Assembly: GCA_015680685.1 (NCBI GenBank)
Contig: MNCI01006628.1
Coordinates: 1 to 27,109, forward strand
Source of the DNA: Gnetum montanum
Taxonomy: Eukaryota; Streptophyta; Gnetopsida; Gnetales; Gnetaceae
Direction: 5' to 3'
DNA: 27,109 nt
In this document: in pieces, positions 9,654 to 20,166 of the stretch
Layout of the letters: the number at the start of each line of letters is the position of its first letter
Position numbering within the stretch: position 1 is the first letter of the stretch
Program-made: the position numbers and the translations under genes
The notes under the pieces: model-generated
The model's input: only the letters and a program-made list of their open reading frames with translations
Told to the model about the DNA's origin: nothing
Databases searched by the model: none

Positions 9654-10247
9654 TATATGAGTAGAGAGGTATCCCTACACTCAACCATATGAATCACAAG
9701 TGTTCGTGCACAATCTGGTCAAATTCCATGGATGGGAGTAGTTGTGCATCTAAACTATGATGCCTTGATCATATTTTGCTATCTTCCAACTTGGACTAGT
9801 GGTAGCTTTGTCATGTATGGTTTAGTCCAGAGTGATGCATAGGATTTTTATTATTTTATATTTTATGAGTTTAATTACCTAGAACAAGAATGGAAGGTGG
9901 AGTAATTTAATATCTAATTAATCTATTGCCTAGCTAGCCTAATACAAGTACCTATTCCCACTCACTAGACACATCCAGAAACAATATAGAACTGTTGGGT
10001 TACCAAACATTAAGAATTTTGGGGTTACCAAGCACTACACATATGCTCAAAGTGTTCATGTATGTGTTCATTAATAACTAGAAATTAATTTCTTAATTAA
10101 AGTGAATTAAGGTAAATTGCATGAATATTAAATACATTTAAGAAAACATTAATTTATTCTTAGTCTTGCAAGGATTATCAAAAGAGCTTGCCATTATTTA
10201 CATAACACTATTGAAAAACTAATGCCCAAACCGTGTGCCCAAGCACT

Positions 10248-10257
10248 ATATTTATAG
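10248..10257 (-). promoter_or_regulatory. TATA box of the E2 LTR
   Basis: The minus strand reads CTATAAATAT, preceded upstream by the CCAATATTGG cluster, at about the same distance from the LTR start as in E1. Confidence 0.65.
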
Positions 10258-10304
10258 GCTGAAACACATGCCATGATATTAGATATCTAGCATCGCTTTT
10301 AGGT

Positions 10305-10357
10305 CCCAATATTGGGTGTTTGATATTGGAGCTCCAATATTGGATACTTGATATTGG
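10305..10357 (-). repeat. CCAATATTGG palindromic repeats in the E2 U3
   Basis: Perfect palindromes occur at 10,305-10,316 (CCCAATATTGGG) and 10,334-10,343 (CCAATATTGG), with half-like GATATTGG copies at 10,322 and 10,350. They sit where enhancer-like motifs lie in the other LTRs. The inverted CCAAT core could bind a CCAAT-binding factor, but that is inference. Confidence 0.8.
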
Positions 10358-10381
10358 AATGAGGCAAAACTTGATTCATCA

Positions 10382-10410
10382 TACCCCTATGACTGAATGA
10401 AAACTTGTCC
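10382..10410 (-). other. Polypurine tract region of E2
   Basis: The minus strand reads GGACAAGTTTTCATTCAGTC followed by a G-rich end ATAGGGGTA directly before the LTR. It matches the E1 and E3 boxes. Confidence 0.7.
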
Positions 10411-11039
10411 TCGAGTAAACAATAGGAGAAACAATTCCCTTACATAATATTGGGAAGGTATGAGATTATTGACTAACATGCAAACTACTGACTGGATTTG
10501 AGTGTTGCATTATAAAATTTTATTGGAGTGGATGTATACAAAATGACAGAGTGACAAAAAGATTGGATAAAAATTGATGATTACAAAATTTATAGAGCTC
10601 TTCAGTAATTCTCTAAAGATGATTATTCTTATTGCTCCTAGCGGTGGCAGACTTTTAACCTTGATTGTTATGTCAATGCTTCTCTGGTTATGTAGATCAT
10701 TCTTAAAGGGTGGACTAAAAGTTCTTCTCATCATCCCATGGATATAACAAAAATGTGATGCTTGAATTGCTATCTTATATGTGCTACAAATTGTCTATGG
10801 GGATATCCTCTTTTGTCCCCATCTTGGCTTCATTTTCATGTTGAGCAAAAGACCTTATTCCTTAGGTATTTCTTTTAGCATCACCTATAGTCACCAAAGG
10901 ATCAATATTAGTTGTGGTGAACTTTCCGTGATAATTAACCCTTTTCGAATCTCATATTTTTCATTTAAGCACAAGGTGATTACAACATACTATGCCCAAG
11001 ACTATAAGGTAACTAAAATATTCAAGTTGTTCACATCAT
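10411..11039 (-). other. 3' untranslated region of E2, no gene supported
   Basis: The part next to the LTR (to about 10,560) matches the E1/E3 3' region, including GTTAGTCAATAAT. The remainder has only short frames on both strands that I do not recognise. ORF3 should lie here or just upstream if E2 were complete, but no ORF3 block could be found. Confidence 0.5.
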
Positions 11040-11330
11040 TTTGATCAATTACTATTAGTTACCATGATGTTCAAAAATAGGATGTTAGAAAAATTTGAAA
11101 GCAAACATCCCTAGCCCCCATGACTAATAAGCATAATTCCAAAAGCACATAAGTTTTTGAACAATTGAAACTAAAGGTCTAATGTAGAAGATGACCAAGA
11201 AATATTAATGGATATGGAAATAGAAAAGTAGGAAAAATTAATGAAATAGATGAGAAGTAATCCCAAAATCATGCATAAATTTAAAGAAACTATCATTGAT
11301 GTTTTCGAAGATGTGAAGGTTAGTTCAAAG
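11040..11330 (-). promoter_or_regulatory. Remnant of the internal promoter region in E2
   Basis: On the minus strand GCTTATTAGTCATGGGGG and the following AAATTTTTCTAACATCC align with the E3 region near 20,440-20,390 and, more weakly, with E1 near 4,010-4,070. The TATA part seen in E1 and E3 is not conserved here, so this is probably a non-functional piece. Confidence 0.4.
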
Positions 11331-11649
11331 ACATGATCAACATAATTTATGAAAGTGGGTCCTCCCCAAAGCAAGTTCGTGCCATAATGCCCTTACATAA
11401 CCACTTCTATAGATGTCCATGGGCACCCGAGATGTTAAATGTAGACCATTCCTTTATTTCAAATAACACACAACTGTTATGGTTAGGATGTTACACTGTA
11501 CTAGACAAAACCAAAAGGCTCATAATTTCATGCAGCAATGAGGTGAATAATGGATTGAGAAGCAATTGCCAAGATTGGGATGTATGGTACTCAACCATGT
11601 TCACAATAGGTTCTTGTGAAAAATATAATTAAATTACTGAACATACACA

Positions 11650-12620
11650 TCTATCCAAGTTTAGACCAAGTCCATATGATGAACAGTGACCTCACATGGA
11701 TGTGTTTTATCTTTCCAACCACCATGAGCCCACAACCATCTTAAAGAACAATCATCAATTCAAAAAGATAAGAAAAAAGAAGAAGAAAGGAATGACCTTA
11801 GTTAGAGGAGTGCCTTCAGGCATGGGTAAAATGTCTTTCCATCCCCATAACCAGTGCTTGTAGCCTATTATTGTGCTTAAGGGGTATTCTTTAAATTCCA
11901 ATTTTTGTTTTTTTTTTTGTCTCTCTCTATTTTCTTTTTGTTTGTTTGTTTATTTGTTTTTTCTCTTTTTTGAATTTTAATTTGTTTTTTGAAAATGGAA
12001 CCACACCATGCAAAGATAGAGCTTCCTTTTTATTAGTTGATGAAGGAGTGATGATACATTCCTCGAGGAGTCATAAACCACATGAAGGAAGTTAAGAAGA
12101 AAGCCCAAAAAGTCCCCTTGAGGTCACATCCTTTGCCATTTCCACATGGTCATTTACTTTTTCTTCAAGGTACTATGATCATTGATAAATTTTAGTTTTA
12201 AAAAAGAAGAACCAAATTATTTCCATGATAAAGACCTTTTGTTTAGAGAATTTGAGGGATAGATGAGGTGGTCTCACTACTTTACAAAATTACTGACTCA
12301 ATCATCTTGATAGCATAGTACAAAAATCCAACACATAGCATTCACTTCTGCATCATTACTTGGTAATTTTATTAATAAACACATGAAATACATTCAAAAA
12401 ACATAAAGAGAAGAAGGCAAGAAAAGAGAAAAATATACAAAAAAGAAAAAATATTAAGAAATGAAAAACATATGAAGAATCAGAAAATCCTAGAACTAAT
12501 AAGCAAATTAATTACTTTCATGCATCTTTGAAATAGTTTTATATTCTTATTTTTAAGCCATTTTGTGTCTTTTGGTTTAGTGGCTATTACATAGAATAGC
12601 TTTTGCTCACACACTTGCTC
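11650..12620 (-). other. Post-integrase spacer of E2
   Basis: The minus strand from about 12,180 to 11,650 matches E1 2,740-3,250. Landmarks in order are GTGACCTCAAGGGGACTT, TTTGCATGGTGTGGTTCC, an A-rich simple repeat, GGAATTTAAAG and AAGCACTGGTTATGGGG followed by ACCCATGCCTGAAGGC. Between 12,620 and 12,180 the sequence is T-rich on the minus strand and not clearly alignable. No coding frame is supported on either strand. Confidence 0.65.
11885..11990 (-). repeat. A-rich simple-repeat tract in the E2 spacer
   Basis: Read on the minus strand this is a run of A-rich repeats with AAAC units and long A runs. It occupies the same place as the (AAAT)n tract of E1. Confidence 0.75.
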
Positions 12621-12859
12621 CTAAACTTTATGGTGGGTTGGTATAGGCATTGTGTTAATATTTCCAACTTTTGTCCCACAACTGCATCATTTATCATTAT
12701 TGGTAATGCATAGATTTTTTCTATCCCTCCACAATGATAGGTTTATCATTTCTTTCTTGTGATGGAGTGGTAATGGGTGTTGGCTTTTATGTATAGGAGA
12801 CATCATTTTTGGGAGGAAGGTTGTTGCATCAAATTGGCCTTGTGCTAGTTTAGATGATG

Positions 12860-13975
12860 TGGTAGGTCCATCAGTGTTACGCTTCTACCTAGGACCCTTC
12901 CTAAAGAAAGGAAATTTCCAAGATTGTGATGGGGACCTACAAGCACTATCATTTCTATCTATCTTTGCAGCACAAGTGGTATTCTCTCGTTTGGTGCTGA
13001 ATCTTCCTATGTTGCTGGTAGTGGTACATGAGGAGGTGGAGTATGAGGATGTCAAGGATATGACAAAGGATGAGAGGTGTGAGGTGGTGACCTCCTATAA
13101 GATGTTGTGTGATAATGATATTTAAAAGAGTGGTAGTAGTGATTTAAGGTAGAGGAAGTGGAACTATTCAGGGAAAACAGATTATTGAACATAATATTCA
13201 TATGGGTTTGGCTAATAGGAAGGATAGGGCTAGTGTCATGATGACCTCTCCCATGACTATGGGTTTTGTCACTATAGTTGATGTCAATTTTGAGGCTGGA
13301 AATAAGTCCCCATAGGATAGTACAATTGGTTGTGGAATTTTCTATCATTACCTTGTGGAAAAGCAAATCTCATGGGCATGTGCTTCTGTACAAACTTTAG
13401 ATTTAATGCACCTACCAAATACTCACGTAGATGTAACATGATTGGGTAATAATCCTTTGGATGGTCATATAGGTAAATGTGACATTTGTCATCCTCTTCA
13501 ATGATTAAGTGTATAACATCATTTTCTTCAGCCATTTTTCCTATTTGCTAATAAGTGTTCCTAGCTATTTCTTGATCTTGCTTCCTCCTTTTGTTATGAT
13601 CACTTGATTTGTTCTATGCTACTTTCTCCTCTATGATTTCTACGAAAGTTGTAACTTTCTTATTTATCCATTCCAACATCTTATCCAACTTTGCTTTAAG
13701 CTCATTGAGAGCTACCTCTTTTACTTCATCATAGATATGGAACCTTTTCTTTTGAAGAGATGGATCCTAGTTATTTTCCTATACATTCTCTTGTTTACAT
13801 AGCTCTCCTTCTTCTTTTGCCACCTACTCGATTAGCCTTTGTATTTGATGGGCTTTTAGTTTGTATAACTAACCTTGGCCATAAAGCCCAAAACTCATGT
13901 TCTTCTTCCAGAAGGCATGAAAATTTGGGTTTTAAAATCTTGTTCTTCGTCCAGAAGTCATAAAATTTTTTACTC
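12860..13975 (-). pseudogene. gag: gag C-terminal region of E2, decayed
   Basis: The minus-strand reading gives a Lys/Glu-rich helical segment (ELKAKLDKMLEWINKKV near 13,700), then a knuckle-like segment CHIYLYDHPKDYYPIMLHL near 13,485-13,430, then a Pro/Gln/Tyr-rich stretch including PYPSYQPNPYEYYVQ near 13,190. E3 has the same order (CDICQYEHPKGYFPIMLHL, then DPYGYYVQQP). The knuckle looks like the C-x2-C-x3-H-x4-C type of Athila-like gag, but here only the first Cys and the His remain. Capsid and matrix regions are missing or unreadable. The frame 13,535-13,284 is the longest intact piece. Below about 12,860 the sequence passes into unassigned DNA and then the post-integrase spacer. Confidence 0.6.
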
Positions 13976-15519
13976 AAAGAACTTTTTATTTGTAAACTAA
14001 TAAGATTCTCTCGGCCAATTTATAGATATATATTATAAATATATAACTAAGCTAGTTTAATACCATAAATATTTGTGTAGTTAATAGATTTCAAAACTTC
14101 ATTATAGTATATCATGAACACCACCAATAATATTATGTTTGTAACAAAAGTCATTATACATACAAATATACGTTTATATTAAAAGCCTATTTAAGTTTTG
14201 TTACACTTCATACACTTATGATTTCCTTGAATATTTGTAAATCTAGTATAACCATCATGTTTTTGAAAAATGATACAACCATTTGTTAAATACTAATTAA
14301 CTACTTGTAAATATTGATTTTTAGCATGACCATGATATCACTATAGCGATGATAATTTATTTCCATGGTGAGAATTATATACATAGCAAAAGTATTAAGA
14401 TTAATAAACACATCAAATCCTTAACACTTTTCATTAAGCTTAATATTGAAACAATTTAGTTTTCTTTACTACATACATAAGAGTTTCATGATTATAAAAT
14501 CATTTTATCAAGAAAATATATGTGATCACTTAAATTTTCTCCATGATACCATAAAATAAAATTAAGAATTTAATTCACTACTAATAATTAAAGGACTAAA
14601 TTTGCTTAAAGTAGAATTCCTATTAATATCATTTTAAAAGAGTACTCTTTGGCTTAAAAGATCAACAAACTTTCCCAATTTAGTAAAGAAAGTTAAATAA
14701 TTAAAAATGTTATTGAACATATTAAATAGATTATATTATAGAATATTTTTTCCTTTAATGTTTCTTTGAAATAATAGAAGGAATAAAAATAGATATCAGG
14801 AGCCTCATCTCTTTCAAAATATACTATAACATAAAGAATTAAAAATAGTTAAAAGACAAAATAACATATAGTGGATTAAATTAAAGATATAATTCACCTT
14901 CACATATAGAGATGTCTAATAATTGAAAACAAACAAGGTGTAAAACATAAATAATTAGTCGTATATAATATAATCTATATCTACATTATTTAAATTTTAA
15001 AGGACACTAAAGGATAATAAAATTTCTTCATCATAGGAGAACTATTTTCTTACTATAGACTTGGATGTACGTTATTGATTTGAAGATGTTGCAACATTTT
15101 GAATTGGATTAGTTGTTGAATATGGTTGACTCATACTTGTATCTTTAAAGATAAATCCATAAACTTCATTCAATATAATTTGCAACAATAATACATATAT
15201 GATATTATAGGTAAATCATTACCAAAATCAATTAATCAATTGAAAATTTATTGATAATAAAAAAAATCATCTATGAATTTTTGATATTGAACTTTCTGTA
15301 ATTTATCGTTTTTGTTAATGTGCATCTTATTTTCTTCTACAAAATCTTAATCTTATATTTCTAATTTTCTACCTTAAGTGTGTTTACATTCTTGCTAATT
15401 CTACTAAAGAGAATAAACCTTTTCTTAAAAATTTTTATTTATTTATGTTCAATTAATAATTTCTTATTATTCACTCATAATCTCTATTAAGTAATTTAAA
15501 ATATAAACTTAAAGTAGTA
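13976..15519. other. AT-rich DNA with no recognisable gene
   Basis: About 1.5 kb of very A+T-rich sequence. I searched it for LTR ends, the PBS and LINE or pol motifs and saw none. The upstream boundary of E2 lies at or near its start. Confidence 0.5.
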
Positions 15520-15935
15520 GTGAGTCTACTTGTTTTAGGCTTTGTAGTTCTTTGGGTCAAGCATCTACCAAATCCTTTTTCGTAGACACCTCATTTTGAT
15601 ACTTCTGAATGGTTTAACTTATTTTTCTTTATCTAGATACGTTTGATATAGATCCTTATTCAAAACTTCATTTAATGCTAAAACATCTTTGAAGGCATTT
15701 TTATCTCTATCTAGTTAATTGTCTAAGGCTTTGGATTTGAAAAAATAACACATGGAGATGTAATTTGAAATCATGAAATTAAATAGAAAATCATTACTTA
15801 ATATTAAAGAATGATCCTTAGCTAATGTTGGAATAGCTTTAGAAACCTTGAATCTAATAATGAATATAAAATTATCATCATTAATGCCTTTAATGTCCTT
15901 CTATTCTGCTACATTGTACATTATTTTCTTAATTG
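15520..15935 (-). pseudogene. Unrecognised coding-like segment, minus strand
   Basis: One minus-strand frame from ATG at about 15,930 runs near 140 codons with about four stops, all of kinds easily made from Gln, Glu or Trp codons. It contains DNFIFIIRFKVSKAIPTLAK and ALNEVLNKDLYQTYLDKEK. Around ten stops would be expected by chance in DNA of this composition. No domain is recognised. It lies just beside the E3 insertion site and could be an older mobile element or a host gene remnant. Confidence 0.25.
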
Positions 15936-16098
15936 GATAATTTTAATAGTTATTTTGAAGAGGAGTATAGTTGACTCATAATAAGCAACTTTGTTTTAAA
16001 ATTGATGTTGATCATCTATCATATTCATCATGGATGGTGAAAGATAATTACTTACAGGTATAGACTATCCCCTAGCCTAAGCATCTTTCAATTGGTTT

Positions 16099-16103
16099 AT
16101 TAG
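16099..16103. repeat. Target site duplication ATTAG, low-coordinate side of E3
   Basis: ATTAG directly abuts the decayed LTR end (TTACGAG, for TGATGAG) at 16,104. It matches ATTAG at 25,853-25,857. Confidence 0.75.
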
Positions 16104-16581
16104 TTACGAGTGGTGAGGTACCGTTACATCCAACCATACAAATCACAAAGCATTCACATGCAATCCAGTTGAATTCCATGGACTTTATAGTTCCTGGTAC
16201 ACTAGTCTTCTAAGAAATGAATCTTGCCTTAAGATCATTCGTTATCTTTCCAATTACACTTATGAAGTATGTTGGTATGGTTAAGTGTAATTGAGGGATC
16301 TAATTTTTATCATTTTTGTATTTTATAGTCCTAGTGCTGAAATAGAGAAAAAACAAGGTAATTTAATGACTAATTTAATGTGACTAACCTATTGGCCTCT
16401 ACCTAGTCCTAACATAAGTATCTAGTCCTAACATAGTACACATCCTGAACCCACATATCCACTACTGGGTTACCAAGCACTACGCTACTAGGCATACCAA
16501 GTAATAACACTAGGAGGATTACCAAGCACATACATGTTATGCTCAAAATAGTTGTAGTTATGTATTTAATTTATCTAACGT

Positions 16582-16672
16582 TTCTTGCTCAATTATCTTA
16601 ATTAGCTTAATTACTGAAAAATATTGNTTCTTGCTCAATTATCTTAATTAGCTTAATTACTGAAAAATATTG
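16582..16672. repeat. 45-bp exact duplication flanking a single N (likely assembly scar)
   Basis: Bases 16,582-16,626 and 16,628-16,672 are identical and separated by one N. The matching part of the partner LTR (about 25,390-25,440) has only one copy, which supports an assembly cause. Confidence 0.88.
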
Positions 16673-16933
16673 AATAACTGATTGAAAATATTAAATGCAT
16701 AAATGAAATGTTTAATCTATTCAGAATTTTGCAAGGTTTATTAGAAAGCTCATCTTTATTACTGCACACATTGTTGTGCTTAGGTACAATAACGTTTGAA
16801 TAAAGATTTGTACACTCAATGACTCCTGCTGTAGGAACTTAGGAAAAATATACTAACTTTCAAATAGACAAACTGCAAGATCTTTGCTACTACTATGAAA
16901 AATTGATTCCCCATAAATGTAGTTGGTGAGATC

Positions 16934-16943
16934 ATATTTATAG
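16934..16943 (-). promoter_or_regulatory. TATA box of the E3 3' LTR
   Basis: The minus strand reads CTATAAATAT about 120 bp into the LTR, at the same place as in the partner LTR. Confidence 0.65.
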
Positions 16944-17062
16944 ACCAGAATAGACCCCTATGTCAATGAGGCTATGTCGATGTAATAGACTGCATCAATA
17001 GGACTTTGTTGATGGGGCCTCATTGACATGGCCCAAATAATGCGATAGATCAAAATTCATCA

Positions 17063-17091
17063 TACACCCACGACTGAATGAAAACTCGTCC
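17063..17091 (-). other. Polypurine tract region of E3
   Basis: The minus strand reads GGACGAGTTTTCATTCAGTC, then GTGGGTGTA, directly before the 3' LTR start. Confidence 0.7.
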
Positions 17092-17305
17092 TTAAGGTCT
17101 TTACAAAATTGGGAGGTGTGGAATTATTGATTGATTTTTGACATAATAAAACAAAATGACATAGAAATAACAGTATTGAGTGCCTAGTGTACAGACTAGC
17201 ACATTACAAAAATTTCACTGTTCATGACACAAAATTAAACACTAGGACATGATTCTTCAAAATTGGATAACCTGTTCTTTAATGGCCTGAACTTATTAGA
17301 GAAGG

Positions 17306-20166
17306 TTAGATAGTCCTAGGTGGTGGTGGCTCCTAAGGTTCTAAAGGACCTTTACCAACTTCAAGTAGATGTGGTGGTTGAGGCAATTGAGGCTATCCTA
17401 TTGCTATCGCAACTTTGTGTAGCAACTTTAAATGGAAGGAAAAAAGCATCTATAAATGCCTTCATTTTCTCTTCTTTACTCTTGGGATTGTTCATAGTTC
17501 ACATAGTTTCATCGATGTAGGCTAGGGTTTGAACATCCCAAGGACAAGGAAACACATGAAATAGCTCCTTAACATTGACAAACCAAGCCGCAAATTACTT
17601 GTGCTTGATGTTAAACACTTAGAGTATGTCTTCTAGTGCTTGGTAGTTGTTCATTATTTTGGCCAAGTTCACCACAACTAATCTTTGGTTGATGAATTTT
17701 TCCTTGAGAACTTTAAGTTCAACATTTACCACTACAAGCTTTTGCTCGGTGTCTTTATGGGTCTCGAACTTGACCTCATATAACAAGTACAAGTTGGCCA
17801 CTTGCTTCTCAAGTTCATAATGCAACCATCTAGTAGTTAGCATTGCCAAGTTTGCATAGCAAAGGTTGGACAACTTCATGTATTCAGTCATCTCTTCAAT
17901 TTGCAACTCCTTCATGTGGATTTTTTACTTATTATAGGCATCAATCCCATCAACAATGGGTTGTCACAATTCTTTTCCTTGTTGGAATTATTGGAGGGCT
18001 TCATTAACATTTTCCTTTGCTAGTTGGATATGTTTTTCATTCACCTCCTTTCTGTAATGATTTTTAACCTTTTCAAATTTTAGAGCCTCATTTTTCTAGG
18101 CAATAAACTCGATAATTGATTTCTGGTGCAAGATGCAAATATCCTCCATGAAGAGATTATGATTCCCTACTATCAATCTCCTTAATTCGACATTTGCCCT
18201 AGCAAGATGCTCCTACTATTGATGGATAAATTCTTCTATTTCTTATTTTTTCACATCAAAATTTCATAGGTGATGATGTTTTGTGGTCAATGACTCATTC
18301 TCTTGGTGCATCTGCATCAATTCCTTTCATCAATTACTTTCATATTACATGGGTTTCAACTTCTACCATGGACTTATTAAAGACTTTCATTACTATTTCA
18401 CCCTCAATCTACTTAAGTTGTTCTTGAAGCTATTGAAAAGCTTCATCTCATGTCAATGTAGGGTTGATAAAAATAGGGTAAGTAATTTGGGCATGTAATT
18501 CGACAACTTCTACAACCAAGTGTTGATTATGTGCTTGAGCTATTTCAAGTTTTCCTTCTAAAATGAGGCACTTTCCCTTTGCCTCCAGTAGCTCTAACTA
18601 GGTTGTAGTGATGGTGTTTGGAAAATCAAAGATATCTAGAATCGATTGTCAGGTTCCCACTAGTTGGTCTAGCAGTTATTCATGTTGGGCTACACTTAAT
18701 CTTCTACTGATTATCCCTATGGATGTCTACACATCTTTTAGTATAGAAACATATGGTTTAGGTGTCATAGGTGTATTTAATGCCTTAGAAACTTGATCAG
18801 CAATGATCTCTATAGCTATCTCTTGCTCCTAGTGCTACATCACTAATGTTGTTTCCTCCTCACCATTCTCCAAGCACACTGAAAAGGAATTGGCATTCCC
18901 AAAGATTTTTGGAAATAAATGATGCTAAGAGAGAGACTCCATCACCACTCAAGCACTAGTATTTAACCTCAAAGGAAACTATGTTTGTTGAGTAGACAAC
19001 ATTAATCCATGTCCCTCCATCTGGCTATTTGTACAAGCCACTTCTCTGAGGTGACTCATGGCCAATTTTTACATAGATGGGTCTCCACCATTAGTTCTTT
19101 TGTGTTGCTCTTATTGTTGCAAGAGCTACTCTTGGATTTTCTACATGTGCTCAATCATAGTGCAGGCCTTCAGTGTTTACTCATGAGTAGGTGGTGGAGG
19201 TGGTCATTGCTGCTCCTCTTCTATGATCATGGTAGGTGACTTTTCTTTCATCATTTTGATCCACGAAGCAATGAGAGCATGTCAGAGTGTATTCTTTGCA
19301 AAGTAGACTATTCTTGTTCTTTTGCATAATTTTCTAATTAGGCAAGAAAAGCACAGGGTATTTTTTCCACATTCATTATCCTTGAAGTGATTTTCTATTT
19401 CTACAAAGATTAGTTGCAATTTGTTAGAAATTTTCTACTTAGAGTGGCACATACTCAGGCGGAGAAGGTTGTCACCTTACTGAGCATCATCATTAGATTG
19501 AGCTGGTAGGCCTCTATCTTAAAATAAACTCACTTCACCAATGTCAAACTCCTTGTAGTCAACCACATAACACCACTAAGTCCACTTCTTCTTTGCTTTG
19601 AGATTGCCTTATATGGATAACTCTGCCAATTGTGTTCCTATATCAATCAGCCCAAGGACCTGTGTAATGGTTTCTACTGACTAGGAAACTTGGATATCCT
19701 TGATTTTCATAATGGTTCCCACTCTCCTATTATTCTGGAAGAGGTACATTTCTTCAATGTACCACTCCCCATTGGAGGTGATGACTGGCCACATGGGAGA
19801 GGCCTGTAATTGAGCTTTGACATCATCTAGAGTTAATTTAAGGAATGGCCTAAAGTTTAGTTCTTGAAGAATTGAGTGTTGAATTTCATGGTCCCTGATT
19901 ATATTAAGGAAAACCTATGTGAGTGTGACTTCTAGTTTGGGTACAAGGCCTAGTGCCTTGCCTTGCTTTGAGTGTTCTAATGTAGCTTCTTCCTCAAGAA
20001 TCTATCAAATAGATTTCACCTTGACCTCATCTCTAAGAGGTTCTATTGCATGGGTTGCATCAACCTGTTCTTAACCATGTTCTTGTTGGCCCCTTCCTCT
20101 TCTAGATGACTTCTCTTGTGGTTACGATGGTCCTTCCTCCTATGGTCTCTTTGATCTTGGTGCCAT
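17306..20166 (-). pseudogene. ORF3 of E3: unrecognised ~953-codon accessory ORF, decayed
   Basis: The start is ATG at 20,166 (MAPRSKRP, then TAG) and the end is PPPPRTI plus TAA at 17,306-17,308. Both ends align with E1 ORF3. The N-terminal ~40 residues are basic and Arg/Gln-rich. The conserved body includes FRPFLKLTLDDVKAQLQ, SPMWPVIT, GEWYIEEMYLFQNNRR, AKKKWT-stop-WCYVVDY, KNTLCFSCLIRKLCKR and HALIASWIKMMKEKS. A Lys/Glu/Leu-rich half follows, with its longest intact piece at 17,915-17,619 (heptad-like, probably coiled coil), then KELFHVFPCPWDVQTLAYID and a NPKSKEEKMKAFIDAFFLPF box. No transmembrane helix, signal peptide or catalytic motif is evident. A structural or nucleic-acid-binding role is possible but unproven. 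Confidence 0.72.

Larger units (their letters stand above)
9654..10381 (-). repeat. E2 3' LTR (~728 bp) with a distinct U3
   Basis: On the minus strand it starts TGATGAATC at 10,381 and ends near 9,654, where the TCATCA end has decayed (CTCTCTACTCATATA). The R/U5 half matches E1 and E3, including the GGTTACCAAGC sub-repeat and the stretch ending GTGATTCATATGGTTGAGTG. The U3 is different: it has CCAATATTGG palindromes in place of CATCAAC/GATGAGGCC motifs. It is also shorter than the other LTRs. The exact low-coordinate end is uncertain by a few bases. Confidence 0.82.
9654..13975 (-). mobile_element. E2: deletion derivative of the same LTR retrotransposon family
   Basis: Reading on the minus strand from about 13,975, E2 has the gag C-terminal region, the post-integrase spacer, a remnant of the internal promoter region, the polypurine tract and an LTR. 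Protease, reverse transcriptase, RNase H, integrase and ORF3 are not found, so at least two internal losses are implied. No 5' LTR or PBS is visible above 13,975, so the upstream end is truncated or unrecognisable and its boundary is approximate. No target duplication could be assigned. Confidence 0.7.
16104..17062 (-). repeat. E3 3' LTR (959 bp as assembled)
   Basis: On the minus strand it starts TGATGAATTTTGATC at 17,062 and ends at 16,104. It aligns along its length with the LTR at 24,910-25,852. It contains the CATCAAC/GGCC motif cluster, TATA box, a CAATAAAG polyadenylation region and three TTACCAAGC-type sub-repeats near 16,468, 16,492 and 16,517. A 46-bp excess over its partner is explained by the duplication around N at 16,627. 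Confidence 0.9.

Noticed and set aside
10570-10610. TATAAA-like motif on the minus strand in the E2 3' region as a second internal promoter
   Set aside because: It lacks the CATCAAC/GGCC motifs and does not align with the E1/E3 promoter block; TATA-like words are common in this DNA.
11333-11632. Plus-strand 99-codon frame in E2
   Set aside because: It lies antisense within the E2 spacer, has no recognisable motif and no visible conservation in the E1 spacer.
13760-13963. Plus-strand 67-codon frame with hydrophobic start resembling a signal peptide
   Set aside because: It is antisense to gag of E2, whose minus-strand reading is conserved in E3.
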